Assembly (NCBI RefSeq): GCF_022842045.1
Contig: NZ_JALHQI010000004.1
Coordinates: 1-64,000 of the forward strand
Source: Arenimonas sp.
Lineage (GTDB): Bacteria; Pseudomonadota; Gammaproteobacteria; Xanthomonadales; Xanthomonadaceae
Reading direction: 5' to 3'
DNA length: 64,000 nucleotides
Shown: one piece after another, positions 17,579-25,681 of the stretch
Numbering within the stretch: the first letter of the stretch is position 1
Layout: each line of letters begins with the position of its first letter
Position numbers and translations under genes: made by a program
The notes under the pieces: model-generated
The model's input: only the letters and a program-made list of their open reading frames with translations
The model's database searches: none
What the model was told of the DNA's origin: nothing

Positions 17579-18259
17579 TCAGCCTGCTTCGGGGTCGGCG
17601 ATCCGGTAGCCGATGCCGTGGCGCGTCTGCACCAGCGCCTTGTCGAAGGGTTTGTCCACCGCGGCGCGCAGGCCGTGGATGTGGACGCGCAGCGAGTCGC
17701 TGTCCGGCAGCTCCTCGCCCCAGACCCGGGTCTCGAGCTCCTGGCGCGTCACCACCGAAGGCGAGGCCTCCATCAGCGACTGCAGGATCTTGAGCGCCGT
17801 GGGGTTGAGCTGCAGCAGCTTGCCGCCGCGGCGCACCTCGAGCGTATCGAGGTTGTACTCGAGGTCGGCCACCTGCAGGACGCGCGGCTGCGCGGCCTTG
17901 CCGCGGCGGGCCAGCACGGCCAGGCGCGCCTCCACTTCCTGCAGCGCGAAGGGCTTGACCAGGTAGTCGTCGGCGCCGGAATCGAAGCCCTCGAGCTTGT
18001 TGTCGAGCGAATCGCGCGCGGTGAGCATCAGCACCGGCGTCTGCTTGCGGCCTTCCTGGCGCAGCTTGCGGCAGACCTCCAGGCCGTCCATGCCCGGCAG
18101 GTTCAGGTCGAGGACGATCGCGTCGAAGTCGTTGACCACGGCCAGGTGCAGGCCGGTCACGCCATCGGCGGCGTAGTCGACGGTGTGGCCGCGGTCCTCG
18201 AGGTAATCCCCCAGGTTCGCGGCGATGTCACGGTTGTCCTCGACCACCAGGATTCGCAT
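17579..18259 (-). CDS. OmpR-family response regulator
   Basis: A 226-residue regulator. The receiver domain (1-~118) has the acidic pair E7/D8, the phosphoacceptor D51 in IVLDLNLPGMDG, and the LVKPF lysine. The C-terminal winged-helix DNA-binding domain (~130-222) contains LNPTALKIL and a final TRHGIGYRIADP. It is the first gene of the pair with the kinase. Target genes cannot be inferred from position; the upstream gap holds a terminator from the opposite side. Confidence 0.92.
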   Translation of the reverse strand: MRILVVEDNRDIAANLGDYLEDRGHTVDYAADGVTGLHLAVVNDFDAIVLDLNLPGMDGLEVCRKLRQEGRKQTPVLMLTARDSLDNKLEGFDSGADDYLVKPFALQEVEARLAVLARRGKAAQPRVLQVADLEYNLDTLEVRRGGKLLQLNPTALKILQSLMEASPSVVTRQELETRVWGEELPDSDSLRVHIHGLRAAVDKPFDKALVQTRHGIGYRIADPEAG

Positions 18260-18353
18260 GCATTCACTTCTTCAAGGGCAGGCGGCCCTTATGCGCTCGA
18301 CGGGAGGGGCCGGGGTCGATTCTGCCAGACGCGCCGGGCATTCCAAATCGCGG

Positions 18354-18397
18354 AAAGAAAAAGGCCCGGGGACGCTCAGATGGCGCCAGCCCGGGCC
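18354..18397 (-). terminator. Terminator of the rimB-rimK transcript or of a small RNA
   Basis: On the minus strand the stem GGCCCGGG/CCCGGGCC (18390-18397 with 18363-18370) is followed by TTTTTCTTT. A textbook intrinsic terminator, but about 125 nt after the rimK stop, which is unusually far. Confidence 0.85.
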
Positions 18398-18520
18398 GAA
18401 AGGTTGCTACTGCCCCGATTGCCGTAATCCTTGGATGGTGCGTCTGACGAGGAGTTCCCAGCAGGCTTACCGGCCTCGCAAGGCTAGGCCGGTAGGCATT
18501 AAAGAGTCGTTAAATCCGGC
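18363..18520 (-). ncRNA. Candidate small RNA or structured 3' UTR after rimK
   Basis: The ~158 nt between the rimK stop and the strong terminator hold no ORF but contain a stable hairpin (TACCGGCCT...AGGCCGGTA) and then C/G-rich single-stranded stretches before the terminator stem. This is the layout of a 3'-UTR-derived or independent sRNA. I recognise no Rfam family in it. A weak AT-rich TTTAAC/TTTAAT region near 18500-18517 could be a promoter. Confidence 0.35.
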
Positions 18521-19453
18521 TCAGGCTTTGGTTAATTTTCGGCCCTTGGCCGGGGACTTCCGCGGGGCCTTGGGCCGGGGCCGGACCCCGGCGGCCACGA
18601 AATCGACGATCGCCCCCGCCACATCCACGCCCGTGGCGCCCTCGATGCCCTCCAAACCGGGGCTGGAGTTCACTTCCAGCACCAATGGACCCCTTTTCGA
18701 GCGCAGAAGATCCACGCCTGCAACGCCGAGCCCCATGACACGGGCCGCGCGCAGGGCGGTGGCGATCTCATCCTCGCTGAGCCTGACCGGGCTGGCCTTG
18801 CCGCCCCGGTGCAGGTTGGAGCGGAACTCGCCATCCCCCGCCTGGCGCCGCATGGCCGCCACCACCTGGTCGCCAACCACGAAGCAGCGCAGGTCGGCGC
18901 CCTTGGCCTCGGCGATGAACTCCTGCACCAGGAAATTCGCGTACAGCCCGCGGAAGGCCTCGACCACGCTGCGCGAAGCGGCGGCGTTTTCGGCCAGGAT
19001 CACGCCGGCGCCCTGGGTGCCTTCGTTGAGCTTGATCACGTGCGGCGGCTTGCCGAGCATGCCCAGCAGGTCGGTGGTGTCGTCGGGATTGTCGCCGAAC
19101 ACGGTGAGAGGCAGGCCCAGGCCTTCGCCGGCCAGCATCTGGTGGCAGCGCAGCTTGTCGCGCGCGCGCAGGATGGCGTCGGAGCCGTTGGGCGTGTAGG
19201 TGCCCATCAGCTCGAACTGGCGCAGCACCGCGCTGCCGTAGCGCGTCACCGAGGCGCCGATGCGCGGGATCACCGCGTCGATGCCGGTCAGCGGCTTGCC
19301 CTTGTAGCGCATCAGGAACTGGCCCGGCGCGATCTGCATGTAGCAGCGCAGCGGGTCGAGTACGCGCACGACGTGGCCACGCTGGCGGCCGGCGTCGACC
19401 AGGCGCTGGGTCGAGTAGAGCTTGGCGTTGCGGGAAAGGATGGCGAGTTTCAC
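18521..19453 (-). CDS. rimK: RimK-family ATP-grasp glutamate ligase
   Basis: A 310-residue ATP-grasp enzyme. RimK adds glutamates to the C-terminus of ribosomal protein S6 and also makes poly-alpha-glutamate. Start GTG at 19453 gives the standard MKLAILSRN; the open frame continues upstream only by overlapping the protease gene. Signatures: [38 protein letters not shown] and [17 protein letters not shown] overlaps the upstream TGA as GTGA. The order protease-rimK matches the rimB-rimK part of the Pseudomonas rimABK operon; no rimA-like gene is seen here. Confidence 0.9.
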   Translation of the reverse strand: MKLAILSRNAKLYSTQRLVDAGRQRGHVVRVLDPLRCYMQIAPGQFLMRYKGKPLTGIDAVIPRIGASVTRYGSAVLRQFELMGTYTPNGSDAILRARDKLRCHQMLAGEGLGLPLTVFGDNPDDTTDLLGMLGKPPHVIKLNEGTQGAGVILAENAAASRSVVEAFRGLYANFLVQEFIAEAKGADLRCFVVGDQVVAAMRRQAGDGEFRSNLHRGGKASPVRLSEDEIATALRAARVMGLGVAGVDLLRSKRGPLVLEVNSSPGLEGIEGATGVDVAGAIVDFVAAGVRPRPKAPRKSPAKGRKLTKA

Positions 19454-19899
19454 GGCGGGATCAAGCCTTCGGGCGGGTTGCCCTGCAGGAAGGAGCTGGC
19501 CGGGTCGACCAGGAAGCGGCCGGCCAGCGCGGTGCGCCCCAGCAGCATGGGGAAGAGCATGTTCCGGCGATGTGTCAGGTTCACTTCCGCCTCCCACTCC
19601 AGCCCCGCCATGCGCAGCCGGGTGAGGATGAACGGCCGCTCGGTGACGTGGCCGCCCGAGTCGGTGACGCGGCGGCGGTCGATCACCCGGGCCTGCGCCG
19701 GCTGCGGCGCCTGGCCCGGCACGCCGGCGTCTAGCAGGAAGCGCACGTGCTCGGCGCCGTCGCGGTGGAAGGTTTCCTGGTCGAGCACGTGCAGGGCCGA
19801 GGAGCGCGCACCGGTGTCGACCTTGGCGCGCACCGCAACGATGCCGAGATCGGGCAGCGACAGCCACTCACGCCAGCCCAGGGGGACGGGGTGCGGCAT
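19450..19899 (-). CDS. rimB: RimB-like retropepsin-type (ATP-dependent zinc protease family) protein
   Basis: A 149-residue protein of the Zn_protease family, which is structurally retropepsin-like. [11 protein letters not shown] is followed by [13 protein letters not shown] with the aspartic-protease-like DTGA motif, then [15 protein letters not shown]. In Pseudomonas, RimB works with RimK to control glutamylation of ribosomal protein S6. The 4-nt GTGA overlap with rimK shows tight coupling. The 'zinc protease' label is historical; proteolysis has to be treated as unproven. Confidence 0.8.
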   Translation of the reverse strand: MPHPVPLGWREWLSLPDLGIVAVRAKVDTGARSSALHVLDQETFHRDGAEHVRFLLDAGVPGQAPQPAQARVIDRRRVTDSGGHVTERPFILTRLRMAGLEWEAEVNLTHRRNMLFPMLLGRTALAGRFLVDPASSFLQGNPPEGLIPP

Positions 19900-19945
19900 G
19901 TGTCCTCCAGGGGGCTCGGGAAGCCGGGGTGGCGCGGGGCCGGGA

Positions 19946-20019
19946 TGGAGCGGGTGAAGGGAATCGAACCCTCGTCAGTTGCTTGGGAAGCAACAGCTCT
20001 ACCATTGAGCTACACCCGC
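19946..20019 (-). tRNA. tRNA-Gly (anticodon CCC)
   Basis: The minus strand folds as a complete cloverleaf. Acceptor GCGGGTG pairs with CACCCGC, the D arm is GCTCAATGGTAGAGC, and the anticodon stem GTTGC/GCAAC holds loop TTCCCAA, giving anticodon CCC (reads GGG). The T arm contains GGTTCGATTCC, the discriminator is U and the 3' CCA is encoded (19946-19948). It resembles E. coli glyU. Confidence 0.96.
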
Positions 20020-20064
20020 GTCTGGCGGCGATTATGGCGACCGCCGCGGGCGCCCGCAACGCGA

Positions 20065-20070
20065 TAAAAT
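20065..20070 (+). promoter_or_regulatory. -10-like element 7 nt before thiS
   Basis: TAAAAT (GATAAAAT in context) ends 7 nt before the thiS ATG with no Shine-Dalgarno sequence, so the transcript would begin at or next to the start codon. Confidence 0.45.
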
Positions 20071-20077
20071 CCGGGCC

Positions 20078-20278
20078 ATGCAAATCCAGCTCAATGGCCA
20101 GCCCCGCGGCATCGAAGCGGGCACCACCCTCGCCGCCCTGCTCGACGCCGCCGGTTATGCCGGCCGCAAGGTCGCGGTCGAGGTCAACCTCGACGTCGTG
20201 CCGCGCAGCCAGCACGCCAGCCACGTGCTGGCCGACGGCGACCGGGTGGAGATCATCCACGCCATCGGCGGCGGCTAG
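20078..20278 (+). CDS. thiS: Thiamine biosynthesis sulfur-carrier protein ThiS
   Basis: A 66-residue ubiquitin-like sulfur carrier ending in the obligatory Gly-Gly (IHAIGGG). Its C-terminal thiocarboxylate delivers sulfur to the thiazole ring assembled by ThiG. The N-terminal MQIQLNGQ and internal ADGDRVEI are typical. thiG follows 82 nt downstream, with its own promoter-like sequence between. The adenylating partner ThiF/MoeB and ThiO/ThiH are not in the window. Confidence 0.93.
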   Translation: MQIQLNGQPRGIEAGTTLAALLDAAGYAGRKVAVEVNLDVVPRSQHASHVLADGDRVEIIHAIGGG

Positions 20279-20325
20279 TCCCTCCTACAGGCGTCTCCCA
20301 CGGTGAATGCGGGATTAAGAAAGGG

Positions 20326-20354
20326 TTAACGCGGACCCGCAATCGGGCCATAAT
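20326..20354 (+). promoter_or_regulatory. Putative promoter of thiG
   Basis: TTAACG (20326-20331) and CATAAT (20349-20354) are spaced by 17 nt. The -10 ends 6 nt before the thiG ATG, so the mRNA would be leaderless; no ribosome-binding site is visible. Confidence 0.45.
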
Positions 20355-20360
20355 CCGGGC

Positions 20361-21164
20361 ATGAATCGCCCCGAATCCCCGTCCCCCGCCGATCCGCTGG
20401 TGATCGCCGGCAAGACCTACCGCTCGCGCCTGCTCACCGGCACCGGCAAGTTCGCCGACTTCGAGCAGACCCGCCTGGCCACCGAGGCCGCCGGCGCCGA
20501 GATCGTCACCGTCGCCATCCGCCGCAGCAACATCGGCCAGGACCCGGGCGCGCCGAACCTGCTCGACGTGCTGCCGCCCGACCGCTACACCCTGCTGCCC
20601 AACACCGCCGGCTGCTACACCGCCGACGATGCCGTGCGCACCTGCCGCTTGGCGCGCGAGCTGCTCGACGGCCACCGCCTGGTGAAGCTCGAGGTACTCG
20701 GCGACCCGCGCACGCTCTACCCGGACGTGGTGCAGACGATCAAGGCGGCCGAGGTCCTGGTCGCCGAGGGTTTCGAGGTGATGGTCTACACCTCCGACGA
20801 CCCGATCATCGCCAAGCGCCTCGAGGAAATCGGCTGCGTGGCGGTGATGCCGCTGGCCGCACCGATCGGCTCGGGCCTGGGCGTGCAGAACCGCTGGTCC
20901 ATCCTCGAGATCGTCGAGAACGCGAAGGTGCCCGTGCTGGTGGACGCCGGCGTCGGCACCGCGTCGGACGCGGCGATCGCGATGGAGCTGGGCTGCGACG
21001 GCGTGCTGATGAACACCGCGATCGCCGGCGCGCGCGACCCGGTCCTGATGGCCAGCGCCATGCGCAAGGCGGTCGAGGCCGGCCGCGAGGCCTTCCTGGC
21101 CGGCCGCATCCCGAAGAAGCGCAACGCCAACGCCTCCTCGCCGCTCGACGGCCACTTCCTCTGA
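20361..21164 (+). CDS. thiG: Thiazole synthase
   Basis: A 267-residue TIM-barrel enzyme that builds the thiazole phosphate of thiamine from 1-deoxyxylulose 5-phosphate, dehydroglycine and ThiS-thiocarboxylate. Signatures: [35 protein letters not shown], the Schiff-base lysine region [21 protein letters not shown] and [13 protein letters not shown]. thiS is upstream and trmB begins 13 nt downstream, so thiG and trmB are probably one transcript. Confidence 0.96.
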   Translation: MNRPESPSPADPLVIAGKTYRSRLLTGTGKFADFEQTRLATEAAGAEIVTVAIRRSNIGQDPGAPNLLDVLPPDRYTLLPNTAGCYTADDAVRTCRLARELLDGHRLVKLEVLGDPRTLYPDVVQTIKAAEVLVAEGFEVMVYTSDDPIIAKRLEEIGCVAVMPLAAPIGSGLGVQNRWSILEIVENAKVPVLVDAGVGTASDAAIAMELGCDGVLMNTAIAGARDPVLMASAMRKAVEAGREAFLAGRIPKKRNANASSPLDGHFL

Positions 21165-21177
21165 GGGCGGCGGCGGG

Positions 21178-21885
21178 ATGAGCGACAGCCCCGACCAAGC
21201 CGACGCCGCGTCCCGGCACCGCCCGATCCGCAGCTTCGTGCTGCGCCAGGGCCGCCAGACCGAAGCGCAGAAGCGGGCCTTCGACCTGCACTGGCCGGCA
21301 CTGGGCCTGCCCTACCGCGGCGAGCCGCGCGACTACGACCCGGCGTTTGGCCGCCGCGCCCCGCGCGTGGTCGAAATCGGGTTTGGCAATGGCGAACAGC
21401 TGCTGTTCGCCGCCGCCCGCGAAGCCGACCGCGACTTCATCGGCATCGAGGTACACGGCCCGGGCGTCGGCCGCCTGCTCAACGCCGCCGCGGCCGAAAA
21501 CCTGCGCAACCTGCGCGTGTACCAGCACGACGCGGTCGAAGTGCTGCGCGACGAGGTTGCCCCGGCCTCGCTGGACGAGGTGCGCATTTACTTCCCGGAC
21601 CCCTGGCACAAGAAGCGGCACCACAAACGGCGGCTGGTGCAGCCGGAGTTCGTGGGCCTGATCTGCGATCGCCTGCGCCCCGGTGGCCTGCTGCACCTGG
21701 CCACCGACTGGGAGAACTACGCCGAGCACATGTGGGACGTGCTCGACGCCGAGCCGCGCCTGCGCAACCGCGCCGGCCCGCGCGGCACCGCGCCGCGGCC
21801 CGAATGGCGGCGGCAAACGCACTTCGAGACCCGCGGCCTGAAACTCGGCCACGGCGTCTGGGACCTGCTGTACGACCGGACCTAG
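21178..21885 (+). CDS. trmB: tRNA (guanine-N7-)-methyltransferase
   Basis: SAM-dependent enzyme forming m7G46 in the tRNA variable loop. The 235-residue protein has the motif [24 protein letters not shown], and the family hallmark [19 protein letters not shown] at 21178, 13 nt after thiG, has GGCGGG as a weak ribosome-binding site. The thiG-trmB linkage is common in beta- and gammaproteobacteria. Confidence 0.95.
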   Translation: MSDSPDQADAASRHRPIRSFVLRQGRQTEAQKRAFDLHWPALGLPYRGEPRDYDPAFGRRAPRVVEIGFGNGEQLLFAAAREADRDFIGIEVHGPGVGRLLNAAAAENLRNLRVYQHDAVEVLRDEVAPASLDEVRIYFPDPWHKKRHHKRRLVQPEFVGLICDRLRPGGLLHLATDWENYAEHMWDVLDAEPRLRNRAGPRGTAPRPEWRRQTHFETRGLKLGHGVWDLLYDRT

Positions 21886-21901
21886 GGGCGAACGCACGCG
21901 C

Positions 21902-23740
21902 ATGGAGACCGGCCTCACCCTCACCCGCGACATGATGCTCGTGCTGGGGCTGGTCGGCTTCACGATCACCATGTTCATGATCGAGCGCATCCGCGCCGAC
22001 GCAACCGCGCTGGTGGTGCTGGTGACCCTGGGCCTGACCGGGCTGGTGCCGGCCAACCAGCTGTTCAACGGCTTCTCGGGCAACGCGGTGATCAGCGTGA
22101 TCGCCACCATGATCCTGGGCGCGGGCCTGGACCGCACCGGCGCGCTGAACCGGCTGGCGGTGTGGCTGCTGCGCGTGTCCAAGGGCATGGAGGAGCGGCT
22201 GATCTTCCTGACCTCGGCCATGGCCGGCGTGATCTCGGGCTTCATGCAGAACCCGTCGGTGATGGCGCTGTTCCTGCCGGTCGCCTCGCGCGTGTCCAGC
22301 CGCTCGGGCATCAGCCTCTCGCGCCTGCTGCTGCCGGTTGGCGCCGCCATCGTGATGGGCGGCGGCCTCACCATGATCGGCAGCTCGCCGCTGATGCTGC
22401 TCAACGACCTGCTGGTGGCCGCCAACCGCAACCTGCCCTCGGGCGCCGCCACGCTCGAGCCGCTGCCGATGTTCGGGCCGCTGCCGGTAGGCGTGGCGCT
22501 GCTGCTGGTGGGCCTGGCGTACTTCCGCTGGCGCGGGCCGCGCACGCTGGGCAAGGGCGAGGACAAGGGCGTCGCGCCCAGCCGCACGCAGAGCTATTTC
22601 GCCAGCGCCTACGGCATCGAGGGCGACGTGTTCGAACTCAGCGTCACCGCCGAAAGCCCGCTGGTCGGCATGTCGGTCGGCGAAGCCGAGGCACAGCGCG
22701 ACGCGCCCCTGCTGCTGGCGCTGCTCAGCGGCAACGAATCGCGGCTGGCGCCGCCGGCCGACCAGATGATCTGGGTCGGCAGCGTGCTGGGCGTGATGGG
22801 CCCGCGCGAGGCGATCCAGGACTATGCGCAGAAGAACCTGCTGCGCATGTCGGCGCGCCTGCGCAACTTCGCCGACCTGTTCAACCCCAGCCGTTCGGGC
22901 ATTTCCGAGGCGGTGATCCCGCCCACCTCGTCCTTCCTCGGCAAGACCCAGGCCCAGCTGCAGCTGCGCAAGCGCTTCGGCATCAGCCTGCTGGCGATCA
23001 ACCGCGAGAACCAGGTCTGGCGCGAGGACATCCGGCGCATGCCGCTCAAGGCCGGCGACATGCTGGTATTCCATAGCATCTGGACCGACCTGGCGCAGGC
23101 CAGCGAGAGCCGCGACTTCGTGGTCGTCACCGACTACCCCAAGGGCGAGCAGCGGCCGCAGAAATTCTGGTGGGCGCTGGGCGTGTTCGTCGGCGCCATG
23201 ACGCTGGCGCTGACCACGCTGGTGCCCGTGCCGATCGCGCTGATGACCGGCGCCGCCGCGATGATGCTGGCCGGCGTGCTGAACATGGACGAAGCCTATT
23301 CGGCGGTGAGCTGGAAGACCGTGTTCCTGATGGCCTGCCTGATCCCGCTGGGCTGGGCAATGGACTCCACCGGCGCCGCGAGCTGGGTGGCCCAGGTGAT
23401 CCTCGACCGCATCGGGCCGGACGTGCCGGTGTGGGTGCTGGAGGCCGCGGTCGGGCTGCTGGCCACCGCCTTCACCCTGGTGATCGGCAACGTCGGCGCC
23501 ACCGTGGTGATGGTGCCGATGGCGATCAACATCGCCCTGGCGGTGGGCGGCAACCCGGTCGCGTTCGCGCTGGTGGTGGCGCTGTCGGCGTCGAACAATT
23601 TCCTGAGCGTGTCCAACCCGGTGCTGGCGATGGTGACCGGCCCGGCCGGCTATCGCCCGCGCGACTTGTGGCGCATCGGCGCGCCGCTGACCCTGGTCTA
23701 CCTGGCTGTCGTGCTGCTGGTGATCAACCTGATGTTCTAG
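21902..23740 (+). CDS. SLC13/DASS-family permease with RCK_C (TrkA-C) domains
   Basis: A 612-residue inner-membrane transporter of the divalent anion:sodium symporter type. Helices fill ~8-200 and ~420-612, with the paired SNT-like motifs typical of the fold (SGFMQNPSVMALFLPVAS and SASNNFLSVSNPVLAM). The cytoplasmic middle (~230-400) carries two TrkA-C/RCK_C-like domains (SPLVGMSVGEA and SSFLGKTQAQLQLRKRFG). Such members transport sulfate, citrate or other dicarboxylates, and the RCK domains bind a regulatory ligand. The substrate cannot be read from sequence. It starts 16 nt after trmB. Confidence 0.85.
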   Translation: METGLTLTRDMMLVLGLVGFTITMFMIERIRADATALVVLVTLGLTGLVPANQLFNGFSGNAVISVIATMILGAGLDRTGALNRLAVWLLRVSKGMEERLIFLTSAMAGVISGFMQNPSVMALFLPVASRVSSRSGISLSRLLLPVGAAIVMGGGLTMIGSSPLMLLNDLLVAANRNLPSGAATLEPLPMFGPLPVGVALLLVGLAYFRWRGPRTLGKGEDKGVAPSRTQSYFASAYGIEGDVFELSVTAESPLVGMSVGEAEAQRDAPLLLALLSGNESRLAPPADQMIWVGSVLGVMGPREAIQDYAQKNLLRMSARLRNFADLFNPSRSGISEAVIPPTSSFLGKTQAQLQLRKRFGISLLAINRENQVWREDIRRMPLKAGDMLVFHSIWTDLAQASESRDFVVVTDYPKGEQRPQKFWWALGVFVGAMTLALTTLVPVPIALMTGAAAMMLAGVLNMDEAYSAVSWKTVFLMACLIPLGWAMDSTGAASWVAQVILDRIGPDVPVWVLEAAVGLLATAFTLVIGNVGATVVMVPMAINIALAVGGNPVAFALVVALSASNNFLSVSNPVLAMVTGPAGYRPRDLWRIGAPLTLVYLAVVLLVINLMF

Positions 23741-24072
23741 GCCGCGTCCACGGTTACCGCGACGGCGACCAGGGACGCGCCCTTGCACGGGCCGGCGACG
23801 CACTCGCCGCGCTCCATCTCGAAGCTGGCGCCGTGCGCGGCGCAAACCAGGCGGCCCTGGTCCACCAGGAAGCGACCCGGCGCCCAGTCCAGGCGACGGC
23901 CGGCGTGCGGGCAAACGTTGAGCCAGGCCTTCAGGACGTCGCCGTGGCGGCGCAGCACCAGCGACTGCGGCTCGCCGTCGATCTCGACCTCGGTTTCCGA
24001 CAGCCCCTCGGGCGGCAGCGCGGGCAGCCGGATTAACGAACCGCTTACACTTTTCACATCCGCCCTCGCCAT
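23737..24072 (-). CDS. Rieske [2Fe-2S] ferredoxin-like protein
   Basis: A 111-residue small Rieske protein. The cluster ligands are the pairs C-P-H in NVCPHAGRRLDW and C-x2-H in LVCAAHGASFEM, separated by about 20 residues. There is no signal peptide, so it is cytoplasmic, probably the electron carrier of an unlinked oxygenase or a NirD-like subunit. It converges on the SLC13 permease, with the two stop codons overlapping by four bases. No oxygenase gene is nearby, so its partner is unknown. Confidence 0.85.
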   Translation of the reverse strand: MARADVKSVSGSLIRLPALPPEGLSETEVEIDGEPQSLVLRRHGDVLKAWLNVCPHAGRRLDWAPGRFLVDQGRLVCAAHGASFEMERGECVAGPCKGASLVAVAVTVDAA

Positions 24073-24104
24073 ACTTCGCCTCCCAGCATTCTGCCACGCC
24101 CCCT

Positions 24105-24371
24105 ATGCTCTTCCGCGCCCAGCGATTCTTCAGCTACTGCCCCAGCAAGCCCCGCAGCCCGCTGCTCAAGCTGCTGGTGGGCGTGCTCGGCCTGGCCCTG
24201 CTGCTGGTGCTGGTCGCCGTCGGGCTGGTGGTGGGCCTGGGCATGCTGCTGTTCGCGGCCGTGCGCCGCCTGATGCGCCCCACGGCCGCCAAGGCCCGCG
24301 CCGAGTCCGGCGTGATCGAGGGCGAGTTCGTCGAAGTCCGCAAGACCGGCACGCCGCTCGGCCTGCGCTGA
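24105..24371 (+). CDS. Small membrane protein of unknown function
   Basis: An 88-residue protein with one long hydrophobic stretch (~20-52, LLKLLVGVLGLALLLVLVAV onward) that may form one or two helices, followed by a basic, then acidic, cytoplasmic tail (VIEGEFVEV). It diverges from the Rieske gene across only 32 nt and precedes the FAH-family gene by 80 nt. Codon use matches its neighbours. I do not recognise the family. Confidence 0.6.
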   Translation: MLFRAQRFFSYCPSKPRSPLLKLLVGVLGLALLLVLVAVGLVVGLGMLLFAAVRRLMRPTAAKARAESGVIEGEFVEVRKTGTPLGLR

Positions 24372-24451
24372 ATCCCCGGAATCCGGACCGCCTTCCCGGT
24401 CCGCACACGCGTCGCGAAGTTAGACTTGGCCGGTCCTTCCGGAGCCGCGCC

Positions 24452-25144
24452 ATGACCGCCACCGTGATCCCCGTTCCCGCCCCGACCACGCTGCCCGTGC
24501 GCGGCAGCGACGCCGTGTTCCCGGTGCGCCGCATCTACTGCGTGGGCCGCAACTTCGCCGACCACGCCAAGGAAATGGGCGCGACGGTGGACCGGGGCAA
24601 CCCGGTGTTCTTCATGAAGCCCGGCGATGCCGTCGTTGCCGGCGGCGGCCGCGTGCCCTACCCGCCCGGCACCCGCGAGCTGCACCACGAGGTCGAGCTG
24701 GTGGTGGCGCTGGGCCGCGACGCCGACGGCGAAACCAGCGTGGCCGACGCGCCGGCGCTGGTGTTCGGCTACGGCGTCGGCCTCGACCTGACGCGCCGCG
24801 ACCTGCAGGCGAACGCCAAGGCCAAGGGCCTGCCCTGGGACACCGCCAAGGGCTTCGACCACTCCGCGCCCGCCAGCGAACTGGTGCCGGTGGCGGCGGC
24901 TGGCGACGTGTTCGCGCGCACGCTGTCGCTGCGGGTCAACGGCGCGCTGCGGCAGCAGGCGCCGCTCGACACCATGGTCTTCACGGTGGCCGAAGTGCTG
25001 CACGAACTCTCCAGGCTTTACGCGCTCAAGGCCGGCGACCTGGTCTTCATGGGCACGCCGGCGGGGGTGGCCGCGCTGGTGCCGGGTGACCATTTCCGCG
25101 CCGAGGTCGAAGGCCTGCTGGTGCTCGAGGGCGATATCGCCTGA
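24452..25144 (+). CDS. Fumarylacetoacetate hydrolase (FAH)-family protein
   Basis: A 230-residue FAH-fold enzyme. [16 protein letters not shown] begins the domain, then [10 protein letters not shown], the metal ligands in [11 protein letters not shown] (E-x-E), [23 protein letters not shown] and [10 protein letters not shown]. The size and spacing resemble fumarylpyruvate hydrolase and acylpyruvase/oxaloacetate decarboxylase (FAHD1-like) proteins rather than tyrosine-pathway FAH. ATG at 24452 with GGAGC upstream is chosen; the longer frame is not coding. Single gene ahead of mscL. Confidence 0.88.
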   Translation: MTATVIPVPAPTTLPVRGSDAVFPVRRIYCVGRNFADHAKEMGATVDRGNPVFFMKPGDAVVAGGGRVPYPPGTRELHHEVELVVALGRDADGETSVADAPALVFGYGVGLDLTRRDLQANAKAKGLPWDTAKGFDHSAPASELVPVAAAGDVFARTLSLRVNGALRQQAPLDTMVFTVAEVLHELSRLYALKAGDLVFMGTPAGVAALVPGDHFRAEVEGLLVLEGDIA

Positions 25145-25206
25145 GCGGCGCGTCCGGTGTAGATTCCGGGGGCGGCAACGCCATCCATCGAACGGGGAGA
25201 GAACGC

Positions 25207-25620
25207 ATGGGCATGGTTTCGGAGTTCAAGGAATTCGCGATGCGCGGCAACGTGGTCGACCTCGCCGTGGGCGTGGTGATCGGCGCCGCCTTCGGCAAGA
25301 TCGTCGCCTCGCTGGTCAACGACATCATCATGCCGGCCATCGGTTACGTGGTCGGCGGCGTCAACTTCAGCGACCTGGCCTACGAGCTCAAGCCGGCCAG
25401 CGTGGACGCCGCCGGCGCCGAAGTGGCGGCGGTGCTGATCAAGTACGGCGCCTTCATCCAGACCATCGTCGATTTCCTGATCATCGCCGTCGCGATCTTC
25501 GTGGCGGTGAAGGTCATCAACTCGCTCAAGCGCAAGGAGGAAGCGGCGCCCGCGGCGCCGGCCGAGCCCAGCGCCGAGGTCAAGCTGCTCACCGAGATCC
25601 GCGACGCGCTCAAGCGCTGA
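25207..25620 (+). CDS. mscL: Large-conductance mechanosensitive channel
   Basis: A 137-residue MscL, which opens under membrane tension to release solutes on hypo-osmotic shock. The N-terminal helix [20 protein letters not shown] leads into TM1, and [19 protein letters not shown] is the family's strongest signature. TM2 is around 72-97, followed by a charged cytoplasmic helix ending [19 protein letters not shown] is the ribosome-binding site. The ATG two codons downstream (25213) is an equally possible start. Confidence 0.96.
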   Translation: MGMVSEFKEFAMRGNVVDLAVGVVIGAAFGKIVASLVNDIIMPAIGYVVGGVNFSDLAYELKPASVDAAGAEVAAVLIKYGAFIQTIVDFLIIAVAIFVAVKVINSLKRKEEAAPAAPAEPSAEVKLLTEIRDALKR

Positions 25621-25637
25621 GCCTCGTTCCAACCCCC

Positions 25638-25665
25638 GACGCCGGCCCCCGTGGCCGGCGTCTTG
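25638..25665 (+). terminator. Probable terminator of mscL
   Basis: Perfect 10-bp stem GACGCCGGCC / GGCCGGCGTC with a 5-nt loop, followed by a short TTG. The T-run is weak, so termination may be partial before the next gene. Confidence 0.6.
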
Positions 25666-25681
25666 CTGACGGAGACACCGA

